From Rhodoferax sp. (GTDB lineage: Bacteria; Pseudomonadota; Gammaproteobacteria; Burkholderiales; Burkholderiaceae_C), in contig JAQSDS010000002.1 of assembly GCA_029946045.1 (NCBI GenBank), positions 1 through 9,494 of the forward strand: DNA of 9,494 bases. Reading direction: 5' to 3'. The notes under the pieces were generated by a model. The model ran no database searches. It saw only the letters and a program-made list of their open reading frames with translations, and was not told where the DNA came from. A program made the position numbers and the translations under genes. Positions 1 to 6,696 of the stretch are shown piece by piece; within the stretch, counting starts at the first letter, position 1; the number at the start of each line of letters is the position of its first letter.

Positions 1-1
1 T

Positions 2-1783
2 GCAAACTGGTTGACGGACCAACTTCCTGTGACTGGTGCCACAGTCACCATCGGTAGCGGGTTCACTGGCGGCAGCCTGTTCGACCTAAGTAGCTTTAGC
101 TTGACGTCGTTGACCACCAGCAGCATCTTTAGCTTGCAAAGTGGCAGCACACTGACGCTCACAAACGGCGGAACTTTCAACGCGGCGGTCAATGTCAACG
201 GTACGCTCAACCTGGCCGGAGGCACCACCAGTCTTAACAGCAGCCAGATGCTGGCCAGCAGTACGGGGGCGATCAACAACGCTGCGACCTTGAACCTATC
301 CGGATCGGCGTCGATTCGGCTCACCAATACCGGCAACGGATATCCTGTGTTTGCCAATGCGGCAGGCAGTGTGCTGAACATCAACACCACTTCAGGCGGC
401 TGGTCTTTCCTTAGTGATTCAGGCACGCAAGGCGGTATTGTCAATAACGCTGGCAGCATCAACATCAACACCGGCTACACCAGTTGGGAGGCGGCTTTCA
501 GCAACAGCAGCAGTGGCCTGCTGAACATTGCGGCCGGCAATGCGCTGTCGATGCAGAACGGTCAGACGCTGCAGGGCAACATCTCGCTGGGCACCGGTTC
601 AACACTTTGGGTGTCAGAGCGGCACGGCACCAATGCATGGTTCAACGGCACCACTATCAATGGGGCAGGCACTGTTCAAGTCATGGGCGGAAGCTTCAGT
701 CCCGTTGCAGACTTTACCGACGTCAATGCAGCTTCAGCCACACTTCTTGTTGGCAGCAACGGAACTGCCAACATCCTTTCAGGCACCACGACGTTCGCCA
801 ATCTGACCATGACGGGCGGCACATTGGACGGAGCCGGCACACTGAACCTGAACACAGGTTTGACGCAAACAGGCGGCGCGCAGTCGGGCAGCGGCAGCAC
901 CGTGCTTGGTTCAGTCGCAACCGGAACGCTGGGTTCGGCAACCATTAGCCGGGCACTGACAAACCAGGGCACGCTGAATGCCGCGACCGGAACGAACACG
1001 GTATCGGGGCCCTTCACCCAATCCGGCATCCTCGATGTGGCCAATGGCGCAACTTTCGTGAAGAGTGGCGGCTTCGTCAACACCGGCACCATTCGCGGCA
1101 AAGGCACGGTGGATGTTGGCAGTACCGGCAACCTGACCAACAATGGCACGATCCGCCCTGGCGCCTCGCCGGGCACCCTCACCATCACCGGCAACTTCAC
1201 CCAGGGTGCCAGCGGCACACTGGTCATGGAATTGGGTGGTACAAGCCAAGGCGTGAGCTACGACTGGTTAAACATCACCGGCCTGGCCAACCTGGGCGGA
1301 ACGCTGCAAGTGGACTTGTTTGGTGTCTTTACGCCAGCGACAGGCAATGCATTTAACCTGATCAATGCGGCGGGAGGCATCGCTGGAACGTTCTCGCAGG
1401 TCAACTTACCCGTGGGCTACAGTTTTTCCTCCAACTACGGCGCTAACCTCTTTCATCTGGGGGTTTTGTCGGCGGCCTCTTCAGGGTCGGCCAGCGCGCC
1501 TAACGGCCTGCTGGATGCATTCCTCAATATGGGCGCTGTCAGTTATGAAACACCGCTGCTGTACCTCAGCGGTCAGAGCAGCCCCACGGCATCAAGCAGC
1601 GGCATCCTGATACAAACCGCTGAAATTGTTTTGCCCGACTTACTGCCAGACGCGCAGTTCGCCAGCGCCGAACCCACCAGCCAGGGGTCCAGTGCCAACG
1701 GCCTGATTCCTCTGTTTAACCAACTGACCACTGACATCATTTTTAAGGACTTTGCCCATGACAGCCGCCTCATCTGCCGCTAG
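2..1783 (+). CDS. Large secreted beta-helix exoprotein/adhesin, 3' portion (5' end outside window)
   Basis: The reading frame is open to the left edge (codons from base 2 read A-N-W before a TTG at 11), so the real start lies upstream and the TTG is not a credible start. About 593 residues are visible. The first residues, NWLTDQLPVTGATVTIG, resemble the 'NW...LP..GA.V.I' strand seen in secreted repeat proteins. The rest is Gly/Ser/Thr/Asn-rich with recurring short strands (LTNQGTLN, LNLSGSA, FVNTGTIRGKGTV, LTNNGTIRPGASPGTLTI), typical of right-handed beta-helix passengers of filamentous-haemagglutinin-like or autotransporter proteins. Residues about 377-480 of the visible part match the passenger-associated pattern PGASPGTL...GTL.MELGG...YDWL...A.LGGTLQV...F..I.A..GI.GTFS. 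No C-terminal beta-barrel, LPxTG or PEP-CTERM follows, so two-partner secretion or another export route is more likely than classical autotransport. Substrate and host role cannot be told. The 3' end overlaps the FecR-domain gene, suggesting cotranscription. Confidence 0.8.
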   Translation, partial: ANWLTDQLPVTGATVTIGSGFTGGSLFDLSSFSLTSLTTSSIFSLQSGSTLTLTNGGTFNAAVNVNGTLNLAGGTTSLNSSQMLASSTGAINNAATLNLSGSASIRLTNTGNGYPVFANAAGSVLNINTTSGGWSFLSDSGTQGGIVNNAGSININTGYTSWEAAFSNSSSGLLNIAAGNALSMQNGQTLQGNISLGTGSTLWVSERHGTNAWFNGTTINGAGTVQVMGGSFSPVADFTDVNAASATLLVGSNGTANILSGTTTFANLTMTGGTLDGAGTLNLNTGLTQTGGAQSGSGSTVLGSVATGTLGSATISRALTNQGTLNAATGTNTVSGPFTQSGILDVANGATFVKSGGFVNTGTIRGKGTVDVGSTGNLTNNGTIRPGASPGTLTITGNFTQGASGTLVMELGGTSQGVSYDWLNITGLANLGGTLQVDLFGVFTPATGNAFNLINAAGGIAGTFSQVNLPVGYSFSSNYGANLFHLGVLSAASSGSASAPNGLLDAFLNMGAVSYETPLLYLSGQSSPTASSSGILIQTAEIVLPDLLPDAQFASAEPTSQGSSANGLIPLFNQLTTDIIFKDFAHDSRLICR

Positions 1784-2507
1784 GGCGGTCTTGGCCCTCG
1801 TTCTGTGGGCCGCGTGTCAACTCGCTTGGGCCGTCGGTGAAGCGGGCACCGTGGAACGCCTGCTGGGCACCGTGTCTGCGCAAGCAGGCAACGGCAGCTT
1901 GCGCATCCTGTCGCAAGGTTCCAGGTTCTTTCCCGGTGAAATTATTCTGACCGAGACTGACAGCGCAGCAAATTTGAGGTTTGCTGACGGTGCCAAGCTC
2001 GCCTTGCGCGCCAACAGTCGCTTGGTGGTGGAACGCTATGACTACAGTTTTCTCAAACCTGAAGAAGACAATATCGCGATGCGGCTGCTGAAGGGCGGCA
2101 TGCGCACGGTGACCGGTCTGGCCGGCAAACGCAGTCCGGCAAGTTACAAAAATCAGACGCTGGTGGCTACGGTAGGTATCCGGGGCACCGATTACGCGCT
2201 GTTGATGTGCGCCGAAGCTGACGGTGCCTGCACCCAACTGCAACTACCAGCGCGCTTCAAATCTAACGACGGCACGACACCGCCGGGGCTGTACCTGTCG
2301 GTGTTCGAGGGGGCCATCAACGCTGCCAACAATGCCGGCAACAAAGACTTCGCCAGCGGCAAACATGGCTATGTGCGAGACATCGACACCCTGCCCGTCG
2401 AGATCGGCGATGAGCCCGGGCTCAGCACGGAGTTCCTGGGATTCCATGGCATCTTCAATTTGAGCAACCCCTGGGATGCCAATCCGGAAGCCTGCCTGGT
2501 GAAGTGA
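1758..2507 (+). CDS. Exported FecR-domain protein
   Basis: A 249-residue protein starts at ATG 1758. AAGGA at 1746-1750 sits 7 nt upstream as ribosome binding site, which favours this start over the in-frame TTG at 1752. Residues 1-25 form a Sec signal peptide (hydrophobic core VLALVLWAAC, probable cleavage after AWA at 23-25). Residues about 50-145 are a FecR domain: GSRFFPGEIILTETDSAANL, then RFADGAKLALRANSRL, and ATVGIRGTDYALL. In TonB systems FecR relays ligand signals to a sigma factor, but FecR has a cytoplasmic N-terminus and one membrane helix. This protein lacks both, so it is likely periplasmic or surface-located rather than a FecI regulator. A region after the domain carries Cys151 and Cys158, a possible disulfide pair, then GLYLSVFEGAI and a C-terminal tail with Cys246. 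The gene overlaps the upstream exoprotein by 26 nt, so translational coupling and a shared surface role are inferred. The ligand is unknown. Confidence 0.85.
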   Translation: MTAASSAARAVLALVLWAACQLAWAVGEAGTVERLLGTVSAQAGNGSLRILSQGSRFFPGEIILTETDSAANLRFADGAKLALRANSRLVVERYDYSFLKPEEDNIAMRLLKGGMRTVTGLAGKRSPASYKNQTLVATVGIRGTDYALLMCAEADGACTQLQLPARFKSNDGTTPPGLYLSVFEGAINAANNAGNKDFASGKHGYVRDIDTLPVEIGDEPGLSTEFLGFHGIFNLSNPWDANPEACLVK

Positions 2508-2511
2508 TGCG

Positions 2512-2573
2512 CGCCCCTCGCCACCTCCGTGACGATTATCTTGGTAGCTGGCTTCCATTCTCTACGAGGGGCG
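2512..2573. repeat. 9-bp perfect inverted repeat just after the FecR-domain gene
   Basis: CGCCCCTCG (2512-2520) and CGAGGGGCG (2565-2573) are exact reverse complements separated by 44 nt. The left arm begins 5 nt after the FecR stop codon. The right arm is followed only by GTTTACC, with no real T tract, so a rho-independent terminator is possible but not well supported. A structured 3' end or a recombination scar are alternatives. Confidence 0.4.
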
Positions 2574-2598
2574 GTTTACCCAGCAGGGATAAGCTGTC

Positions 2599-2810
2599 AT
2601 GACGCCAATATCAGATAGCCAAACGGGCGCAAGTGCCGATAGGTTAACGTTAACGCATGAGTACATGCGCAACCGGGGGATGCCTCTGGCGGCCTGGCAT
2701 TTCATTCGCTGGTGGCGTCATTTGCCAGCTTTTTGACAGGCATTGTGCTGGTGAGCGGCGGCGGCTGGATCATGCAGCAGTGGGCGGGCCGGTTCAAGAC
2801 CTTGTCATAA
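2599..2810 (+). pseudogene. Small single-pass membrane protein gene, apparently frameshifted near a G5 run
   Basis: ATG 2599 is preceded by AGGGA at 2585-2589 and opens a 45-codon frame (MTPISDSQTGASADRLTLTH, then EYMRNRG...) ending at TGA 2734-2736. A second frame, overlapping it and free of stops from 2661 to TAA 2808-2810, encodes GGLAFHSLVASFASFLTG, then IVLVSGGGWIMQQWAGRF and KTLS. That is one convincing transmembrane helix followed by a basic tail, but it has no ATG of its own. One extra G in the GGGGG at 2675-2679 would join the two frames into a protein of about 71 residues: a hydrophilic N-terminus, then one C-terminal membrane helix. The stop overlaps the end of the convergent nitrilase gene by a few bases, as expected for a real gene in tight tail-to-tail packing. 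Possible explanations are a decayed gene, a sequencing error, phase variation at the G run, or chance. I do not recognise the family. The 90 nt before it hold only the inverted repeat at 2512-2573. Confidence 0.35.
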
Positions 2811-3605
2811 GCGGTCTTCCAGCCGCGCGCGTGCGTCGGCCAGATGCGTGTTGCGCCTGAGGGTGGCGATCAGCTGGTTGGCATCCGCTGTCGCGAACAA
2901 CACCTCAGGCTCCCGGCCGGCCTGCGCAAGCACTTGTCCATTGGGTGCGGCAACGCTGCTCAAGCCACCGTAATGCACATCGCCCTCGGCACCCACATAG
3001 TTGGCGTAAGCAACGAAGACCTGGTTTTCATAGGCGCGCACCGGCACCATGGTGCTTGAAACGAAGTCGTAATCCGGCATGTTGGCAGTTGGCACCAGCA
3101 CCATGTCGGCACCGGCCAGCGCCAGGCGGCGCATGTTCTCGGGGAACTCCAGGTCGTAGCAAATCAGTATGCCGATCTTCCAGCCGTGGAGTTCGAACAA
3201 AGCAGATTGCAATGGCGCAACAGAAAACTGACCGCGGTCCAGTTCGCCAAACAGGTGCGTCTTGCGGTAGTTCAGCAAACGCGTGCCATCCGCAGCAATG
3301 CATTGCGCTGCGTTGAACACGTGTCCCCCATCCCGCTCCGGGTAGCCATACACGATGGCAATGGTGTGCCGACGGGCAATCTCGGCCACCGCGTTTGCAA
3401 ATGCGCCGTCTGCGGTTTGCGCCAAAGCCTGCACCTGCGTTGCGCCAATGTTGTAGCCGGTGATAAACATCTCCGGGCACACCAGAATGTCGGCACCACT
3501 TTGTGCGGCGTCCTTTGCCACGCTGTCCAGTCGGAGCAGATTACCCGCCATCTCCAGCGGCAGGGGCGCACATTGCCACAACGCCAGGTGCAGTTGCGCT
3601 TGCAT
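2805..3605 (-). CDS. Nitrilase-superfamily carbon-nitrogen hydrolase (probable amidase)
   Basis: A 266-residue cytoplasmic enzyme with the complete nitrilase-superfamily catalytic triad: Glu45 in CPEMFITGYN, Lys115 in NYRKTHLFGELD and Cys149 in ILICYDLEFPE. The length and these motifs fit the aliphatic/aromatic amidase branch (RamA-like omega or R-amidases) better than true nitrilases, which are usually over 300 residues. The predicted reaction is hydrolysis of a carboxamide to the acid and ammonia through a cysteine thioester. It starts at ATG 3605, 3 nt after the stop of the upstream FAD amine oxidase gene, with no recognisable strong Shine-Dalgarno sequence, so coupled translation is likely. 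The partner enzyme belongs to a family whose amide-forming members turn aromatic amino acids into arylacetamides. Acting on that amide is therefore the obvious inferred job, though substrate specificity cannot be read from the sequence. Other options are omega-amidase or N-carbamoyl hydrolase activity. Confidence 0.9.
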   Translation of the reverse strand: MQAQLHLALWQCAPLPLEMAGNLLRLDSVAKDAAQSGADILVCPEMFITGYNIGATQVQALAQTADGAFANAVAEIARRHTIAIVYGYPERDGGHVFNAAQCIAADGTRLLNYRKTHLFGELDRGQFSVAPLQSALFELHGWKIGILICYDLEFPENMRRLALAGADMVLVPTANMPDYDFVSSTMVPVRAYENQVFVAYANYVGAEGDVHYGGLSSVAAPNGQVLAQAGREPEVLFATADANQLIATLRRNTHLADARARLEDRL

Positions 3606-3608
3606 GGG

Positions 3609-5288
3609 CTAGTCCGACAGGGCGATCGGCCCCAACTCCGCAAACACATCGCCCGGGCCCGGGTTGTCGGCATGCGTCTTGCCGCCCAGCTGGTGCAGGA
3701 TGCCCCACACCGCATTCAGCGACGTCTGCACCGCCCCCTCTACCCAGGCCGGCGTCCACGACACGTCGTCGCCCGCAATGAAGATACCTTTTTGCGCCGC
3801 AGGAAAATCGTCCTGCATGAAGTGCGCATACATGCGCTGGTTGTAGCGGTAGTGGCCGGGCAGAGCGCCCTTGAACGCGCCCAAAAAGTGGGGGTCCGCC
3901 TCCCACGACACGCAGATAGGGTCGCCAATGATGTGGCTGGCAATGTCGACCTTGGGGTAGATTTTTTGCAGCGCGTCCAGTGCCAGCTTCACGCGCTTTT
4001 CCACCGGCTGTGGCAGCATCTTCAGCGCATCGCTCATCCAGGCGTACGACAGACAAATCGCGGCGGGTTTGTCGGGGCCGTTGTCAAACAGATAGGTGCC
4101 GCGTGTCAGCCGGTCGGTCAGCGTCATGCTCATGACGTCACGGCCGGTCTCGGGGTCCTTGTCGTTCCAGAACGGCCGGTCCACCATCACAAAGGTCTTG
4201 CTCGATTGCATGTAGCGGGTACGGTCCAGCGCCATCCACAGCTTGTGCGAAAACAGCGATTCTTCGCAGGCGATCTGGGTGGTCAGCAGCCAGCTCTGGC
4301 AGGTGGTCAGCACAGCCGCATATTCTCTGGTGGTGCCCCAGTAGTCGGTCACGGCCAGCTTGCCGCTGACAGCGCGGGCGATCTTCGCTACACCGGGCTT
4401 GGTCGCACCGCTGTGCAATTTCTCCAGCGTCATGCCCGCGGGCCAATGGGTCAGCGTAGCAGGTGCATGGCGCCACAAGCCATGTGGAACCTGGTCGGCG
4501 CCGCCGACGATCAGGCGCTGGTGGTCGTCGCATTGCGTCATCACCACGCGCAGGATTTCCAGCATCGAGTTCGGAAAATCCGAGTCCCAGCCACCCGTGC
4601 CAAAGCCCACTTGGCCGAACAGTTCACGGTGGCGGAACGACAACTTGGCAAACGCCTCGGAGCTCGCGACAAAGTCGTAAAAGGTGCGGTCGTCCCACTT
4701 CGGGATCAGCGCGTTCCACAGCCGTTTGAGCGTAGCCACATCGCGTGCGCGAATCGCGTCCTGCACGGGCGTGAACTGCGCGCTGTCTTCCAGTGCCTGC
4801 GCCCAGGCCTTAGCCACTTCGCGGAACATCGCGGGCAGGTCGGCCAGCTTTTCGGCGTAATAGGTCTTGCCTTCCAGATCAATCACGGTACTGGGCGAGG
4901 CGGGCGTCAGCGGGTTGGGGAAAGGTGCACTTTTCAGGCCCAACATGTCCACGTAGTGGTAAAAGGCCGTGCTCGACACCGGAAAGCGCATGCCGCCCAG
5001 CTCGGCCACCACATCTTTCGTGCCTTCAAACACCTGCGAACGCAGCCGCCCGCCCATCTTGGAGGCTTCGTAAATCACGGGCTTCAGGCCCATCTTCATC
5101 AGCTCGTAGGCCGCCACCATGCCGGCCATACCTGCGCCGACGATGGCCACTTCTTCGCCGTGGCGTTCTTTGGGAAGGGTGCCCAGTCCCGCAGGGTGTG
5201 CGATCCAATCGTCAAACGGAAACGGGAAGTCGGGGCCAAAGATGGTGACGGGAGGTTTTGCAGTCGGGGTATTGGGGTTGGTTGGCAT
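3609..5288 (-). CDS. FAD-dependent amine oxidase, tryptophan/phenylalanine 2-monooxygenase-like
   Basis: A 559-residue flavoprotein. Residues 47-56 carry the Rossmann dinucleotide motif (VAIVGAGMAG), followed by the ribose-binding acid Glu74 in VIYEAS and GGRLRS at 79-84. ELGGMRFP at 96-103 is the second FAD-contacting motif of this family. ELFGQVGFGTGGWDSDF in the middle and SSKTFVMVDRPFW later are, from memory, very like segments of Pseudomonas phenylalanine 2-monooxygenase and tryptophan 2-monooxygenase (IaaM). The C-terminal motif GIFIAGDDVSWTPAWVEGAV (about 501-520) binds the FAD pyrophosphate and isoalloxazine. The length is close to Pseudomonas savastanoi IaaM (about 557). No signal peptide is seen. 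Family members either oxidatively decarboxylate an aromatic amino acid to the amide or deaminate it to the keto acid, and sequence alone cannot separate these. ATG 5288 has only a weak ribosome binding site upstream. The gene leads a two-gene operon with the amidohydrolase. Alternatives are L-amino-acid oxidase or another monoamine oxidase. Confidence 0.85.
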   Translation of the reverse strand: MPTNPNTPTAKPPVTIFGPDFPFPFDDWIAHPAGLGTLPKERHGEEVAIVGAGMAGMVAAYELMKMGLKPVIYEASKMGGRLRSQVFEGTKDVVAELGGMRFPVSSTAFYHYVDMLGLKSAPFPNPLTPASPSTVIDLEGKTYYAEKLADLPAMFREVAKAWAQALEDSAQFTPVQDAIRARDVATLKRLWNALIPKWDDRTFYDFVASSEAFAKLSFRHRELFGQVGFGTGGWDSDFPNSMLEILRVVMTQCDDHQRLIVGGADQVPHGLWRHAPATLTHWPAGMTLEKLHSGATKPGVAKIARAVSGKLAVTDYWGTTREYAAVLTTCQSWLLTTQIACEESLFSHKLWMALDRTRYMQSSKTFVMVDRPFWNDKDPETGRDVMSMTLTDRLTRGTYLFDNGPDKPAAICLSYAWMSDALKMLPQPVEKRVKLALDALQKIYPKVDIASHIIGDPICVSWEADPHFLGAFKGALPGHYRYNQRMYAHFMQDDFPAAQKGIFIAGDDVSWTPAWVEGAVQTSLNAVWGILHQLGGKTHADNPGPGDVFAELGPIALSD

Positions 5289-5530
5289 GGCAGGTTCGCG
5301 GTAAAAGCGGGACTATGTCACAGGCATGCATTCAGAGCAATACAGAAGAAGCAATTTTCCAATGGGATGATCGTTGATTTTTATTTCTTGCACTGCGTCA
5401 GCTTGGAGCGCATCGCGGCTGCGTTTCATGGTGTCACACTCGCGCTGTGAGATGCGAAATCAACCGTGGCATGCGCCGGGTCAGGGATTTCAGCATATCC
5501 TTGTGCCTTTGAACCATGAAAGAAGCGCCC
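5289..5530. promoter_or_regulatory. Divergent intergenic region between the amine oxidase operon and the DUF1993 gene
   Basis: This 242-bp non-coding stretch must hold the promoters of both divergent units. It is AT-richer around 5340-5395 than the flanking genes. On the minus strand TTGCTC-17 nt-CATAGT, ending about 30 nt before ATG 5288, is a poor match to a sigma-70 promoter. TCACA (5434-5438) and TGTGA (5446-5450) form a small inverted repeat with a 7-nt spacer about 80 nt before the DUF1993 start. No strong operator or riboswitch is recognisable. Promoter function is inferred from gene orientation. Confidence 0.4.
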
Positions 5531-6040
5531 ATGACCAGTCCGATGTATACGAATTCCGTCCCTGTCTTCAAGCAAATGCTGACGGCCCTGAAAACCATTG
5601 TTGGCAAGGCCGATGCGCATTGCGCCGCGAAATCAATCGAGCCGGGCGCGCTATTGCAGGCGCGTCTTTATCCAGATATGTTCCCTCTGCTCAAGCAAGT
5701 GCAGATCGCTGCGGACTTCGCCCGTGGTATTTCAACGCGGCTCGCCGGTGTCGAAATTCCTGCATTTGAAGGCAATGAGCAAAGCTTTGTTGACCTTGAC
5801 GTTCTACTGAGCAAAACATTGGCGTTTCTCGATGAATTGGACAGCGCGCCGTTCCACGGCAGCGAATTCAAGGAAATCGTGCTGCGTCCGGGGACGCCGA
5901 AAGAAAAGAAACTGAGCGGACAGGCCTATTTGTCGAACTATGGCTTGCCACAATTCTTTTTTCATGTTACGACTGCGTACGCCATCTTGCGTCATAACGG
6001 ACTGGACATCGGCAAGCGCGATTACATGGGTGCCTATTAA
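5531..6040 (+). CDS. DUF1993 domain-containing protein
   Basis: A 169-residue, mostly helical, soluble protein. The N-terminus MTSPMYTNSVPVFKQML matches the usual DUF1993 beginning ('M...MY..SVPVF...L'), which places the start at ATG 5531 rather than the in-frame ATG 5516 fifteen bases upstream. AGAAG at 5521-5525 can serve as a slightly close ribosome binding site. Further family-like features are the ARLYPDMFPLLKQVQIA segment (about 46-62), a central FVDLDVLLSKTLAFLDEL helix, and the C-terminal stretch YGLPQFFFHVTTAYAILRHNG, LDIGKRDYMG. The His in FFFHVTTAYAILRH sits where DinB-like four-helix-bundle proteins often carry a metal or active-site His, but no function is established for the family. 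The gene stands alone, divergent from the amine oxidase operon and convergent with the CBS-domain gene, so context does not suggest a role. Confidence 0.88.
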   Translation: MTSPMYTNSVPVFKQMLTALKTIVGKADAHCAAKSIEPGALLQARLYPDMFPLLKQVQIAADFARGISTRLAGVEIPAFEGNEQSFVDLDVLLSKTLAFLDELDSAPFHGSEFKEIVLRPGTPKEKKLSGQAYLSNYGLPQFFFHVTTAYAILRHNGLDIGKRDYMGAY

Positions 6041-6081
6041 GATAATGGTCGCCCGCCACTCCCTTAAACACCCCATCGACT

Positions 6082-6101
6082 GCGCACACGTTAAAGTGCG
6101 C
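6082..6101. terminator. Small hairpin between convergent genes, possible terminator
   Basis: GCGCAC (6082-6087) and GTGCGC (6096-6101) form a perfect 6-bp stem with the 8-nt loop ACGTTAAA, in the 94-bp gap between the convergent DUF1993 and CBS-domain genes. Neither strand has a proper T tract after the stem. Its position suits a bidirectional transcription barrier, but the structure itself is weak. Confidence 0.25.
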
Positions 6102-6134
6102 CTGGCGATCAAAATTGCGAGGCGAGAGAAAAAC

Positions 6135-6563
6135 TCAACTGTTGATGTAGTTGGTTAGTTGCGAAATGGTTTTTTCGCTGTCGGAAATGATGTCATCCAT
6201 GATGTCACGAATGGAGATCATTCCGAGCACTTTTCCATCTTCCAACACGGGCAAGTGCCGAATTTTCTTCTGGCTCATCAGGGTCATGCAAGCACGCGTA
6301 CCGACTCGTGGCTCGACCGTGATGACTTCGCGGGTCATGATCTCGGCAACCGTGGTCTCCTTGGAGTTGCGACCTTGCAAGGCGACCTTGCGGGTGTAGT
6401 CGCGTTCCGACACAACGCCCTGCAGTTTGCCGTCTTGCATCACCAGCAAGGCGCCTACCTCCAGTTTGGCCAACGTTAACAACGCGTCAAATACGCTGAC
6501 CGTTGGGGCAATTTGGTACAGCACAGAGTTACGCTGTTTCAATAATTCTGATATCGGTTTCAT
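6135..6563 (-). CDS. Tandem CBS-domain protein
   Basis: A 142-residue protein made almost entirely of two CBS domains, at about residues 8-62 and 72-128. Each ends in the typical hydrophobic-x-S-x-R-D pattern: GVVSERDYTRKV (49-60, Asp55) and GMISIRDIMDD (114-124, Asp120). These Asp residues commonly contact the ribose of adenine nucleotides in the family. SSK-like NSKETTVAEIMTREVITVEP joins the two. Such stand-alone CBS pairs dimerise and sense AMP, ATP or similar ligands, and partner proteins vary. The start is ATG 6563. The frame is open further upstream to a TTG at 6605, but MKPISELL is the normal family N-terminus. The gene lies 133 bp downstream of the alkylation-repair gene on the same strand, with inverted repeats in between. 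It therefore probably has its own promoter rather than being tightly cotranscribed. The physiological target is unknown. Confidence 0.88.
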   Translation of the reverse strand: MKPISELLKQRNSVLYQIAPTVSVFDALLTLAKLEVGALLVMQDGKLQGVVSERDYTRKVALQGRNSKETTVAEIMTREVITVEPRVGTRACMTLMSQKKIRHLPVLEDGKVLGMISIRDIMDDIISDSEKTISQLTNYINS

Positions 6564-6600
6564 TGGTATCCAGACGATGGCAAGATGGCGCTGTAGTTTA

Positions 6601-6647
6601 GTCAAGATTTTTAGCGACAGTTTTGGCTTTTCAAATTTGATCTTGAC
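6601..6647. promoter_or_regulatory. Nested inverted repeats upstream of the CBS-domain gene
   Basis: GTCAAGAT (6601-6608) and ATCTTGAC (6640-6647) are perfect 8-bp inverted copies. A 10-bp palindrome, TCAAATTTGA (6631-6640), abuts the right arm. The stretch is clearly AT-richer than its surroundings and lies 38-84 bp before ATG 6563 on the minus strand. Minus-strand TTGAAA (6634-6629) with TAAAAA 15 nt further is a marginal promoter. The symmetry could mark an operator for the CBS-domain gene or the 3' end of the upstream unit. Neither is proven. Confidence 0.3.
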
Positions 6648-6696
6648 CCGCGTGCGACGCTCGCTGCCAAGTGAAGAGCTGGCTGTTGCACAGGGT

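Noticed and set aside
11..13. TTG at 11 as start of the exoprotein
   Set aside because: The frame is open to the window edge with in-pattern residues ANW before it, and no signal peptide follows, so this is an internal codon.
676..1227. Minus-strand open frames of 112-183 codons opposite the exoprotein
   Set aside because: They are low-complexity Val/Pro or Ala/Gly-rich mirrors of the repetitive Gly/Thr/Asn codons, with no domain or ribosome binding site.
2512..2580. The 9-bp inverted repeat as an integron attC site
   Set aside because: The right arm is followed by GTTTACC, which does not fit the GTTRRRY core, and no matching left core or integrase is present.
3186..5450. A 754-codon open frame on the + strand opposite the amine oxidase gene
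   Set aside because: It is a shadow of GC-rich codon bias: rich in Arg, His and Gln with no domain, and lying opposite a gene with unmistakable FAD-binding motifs.
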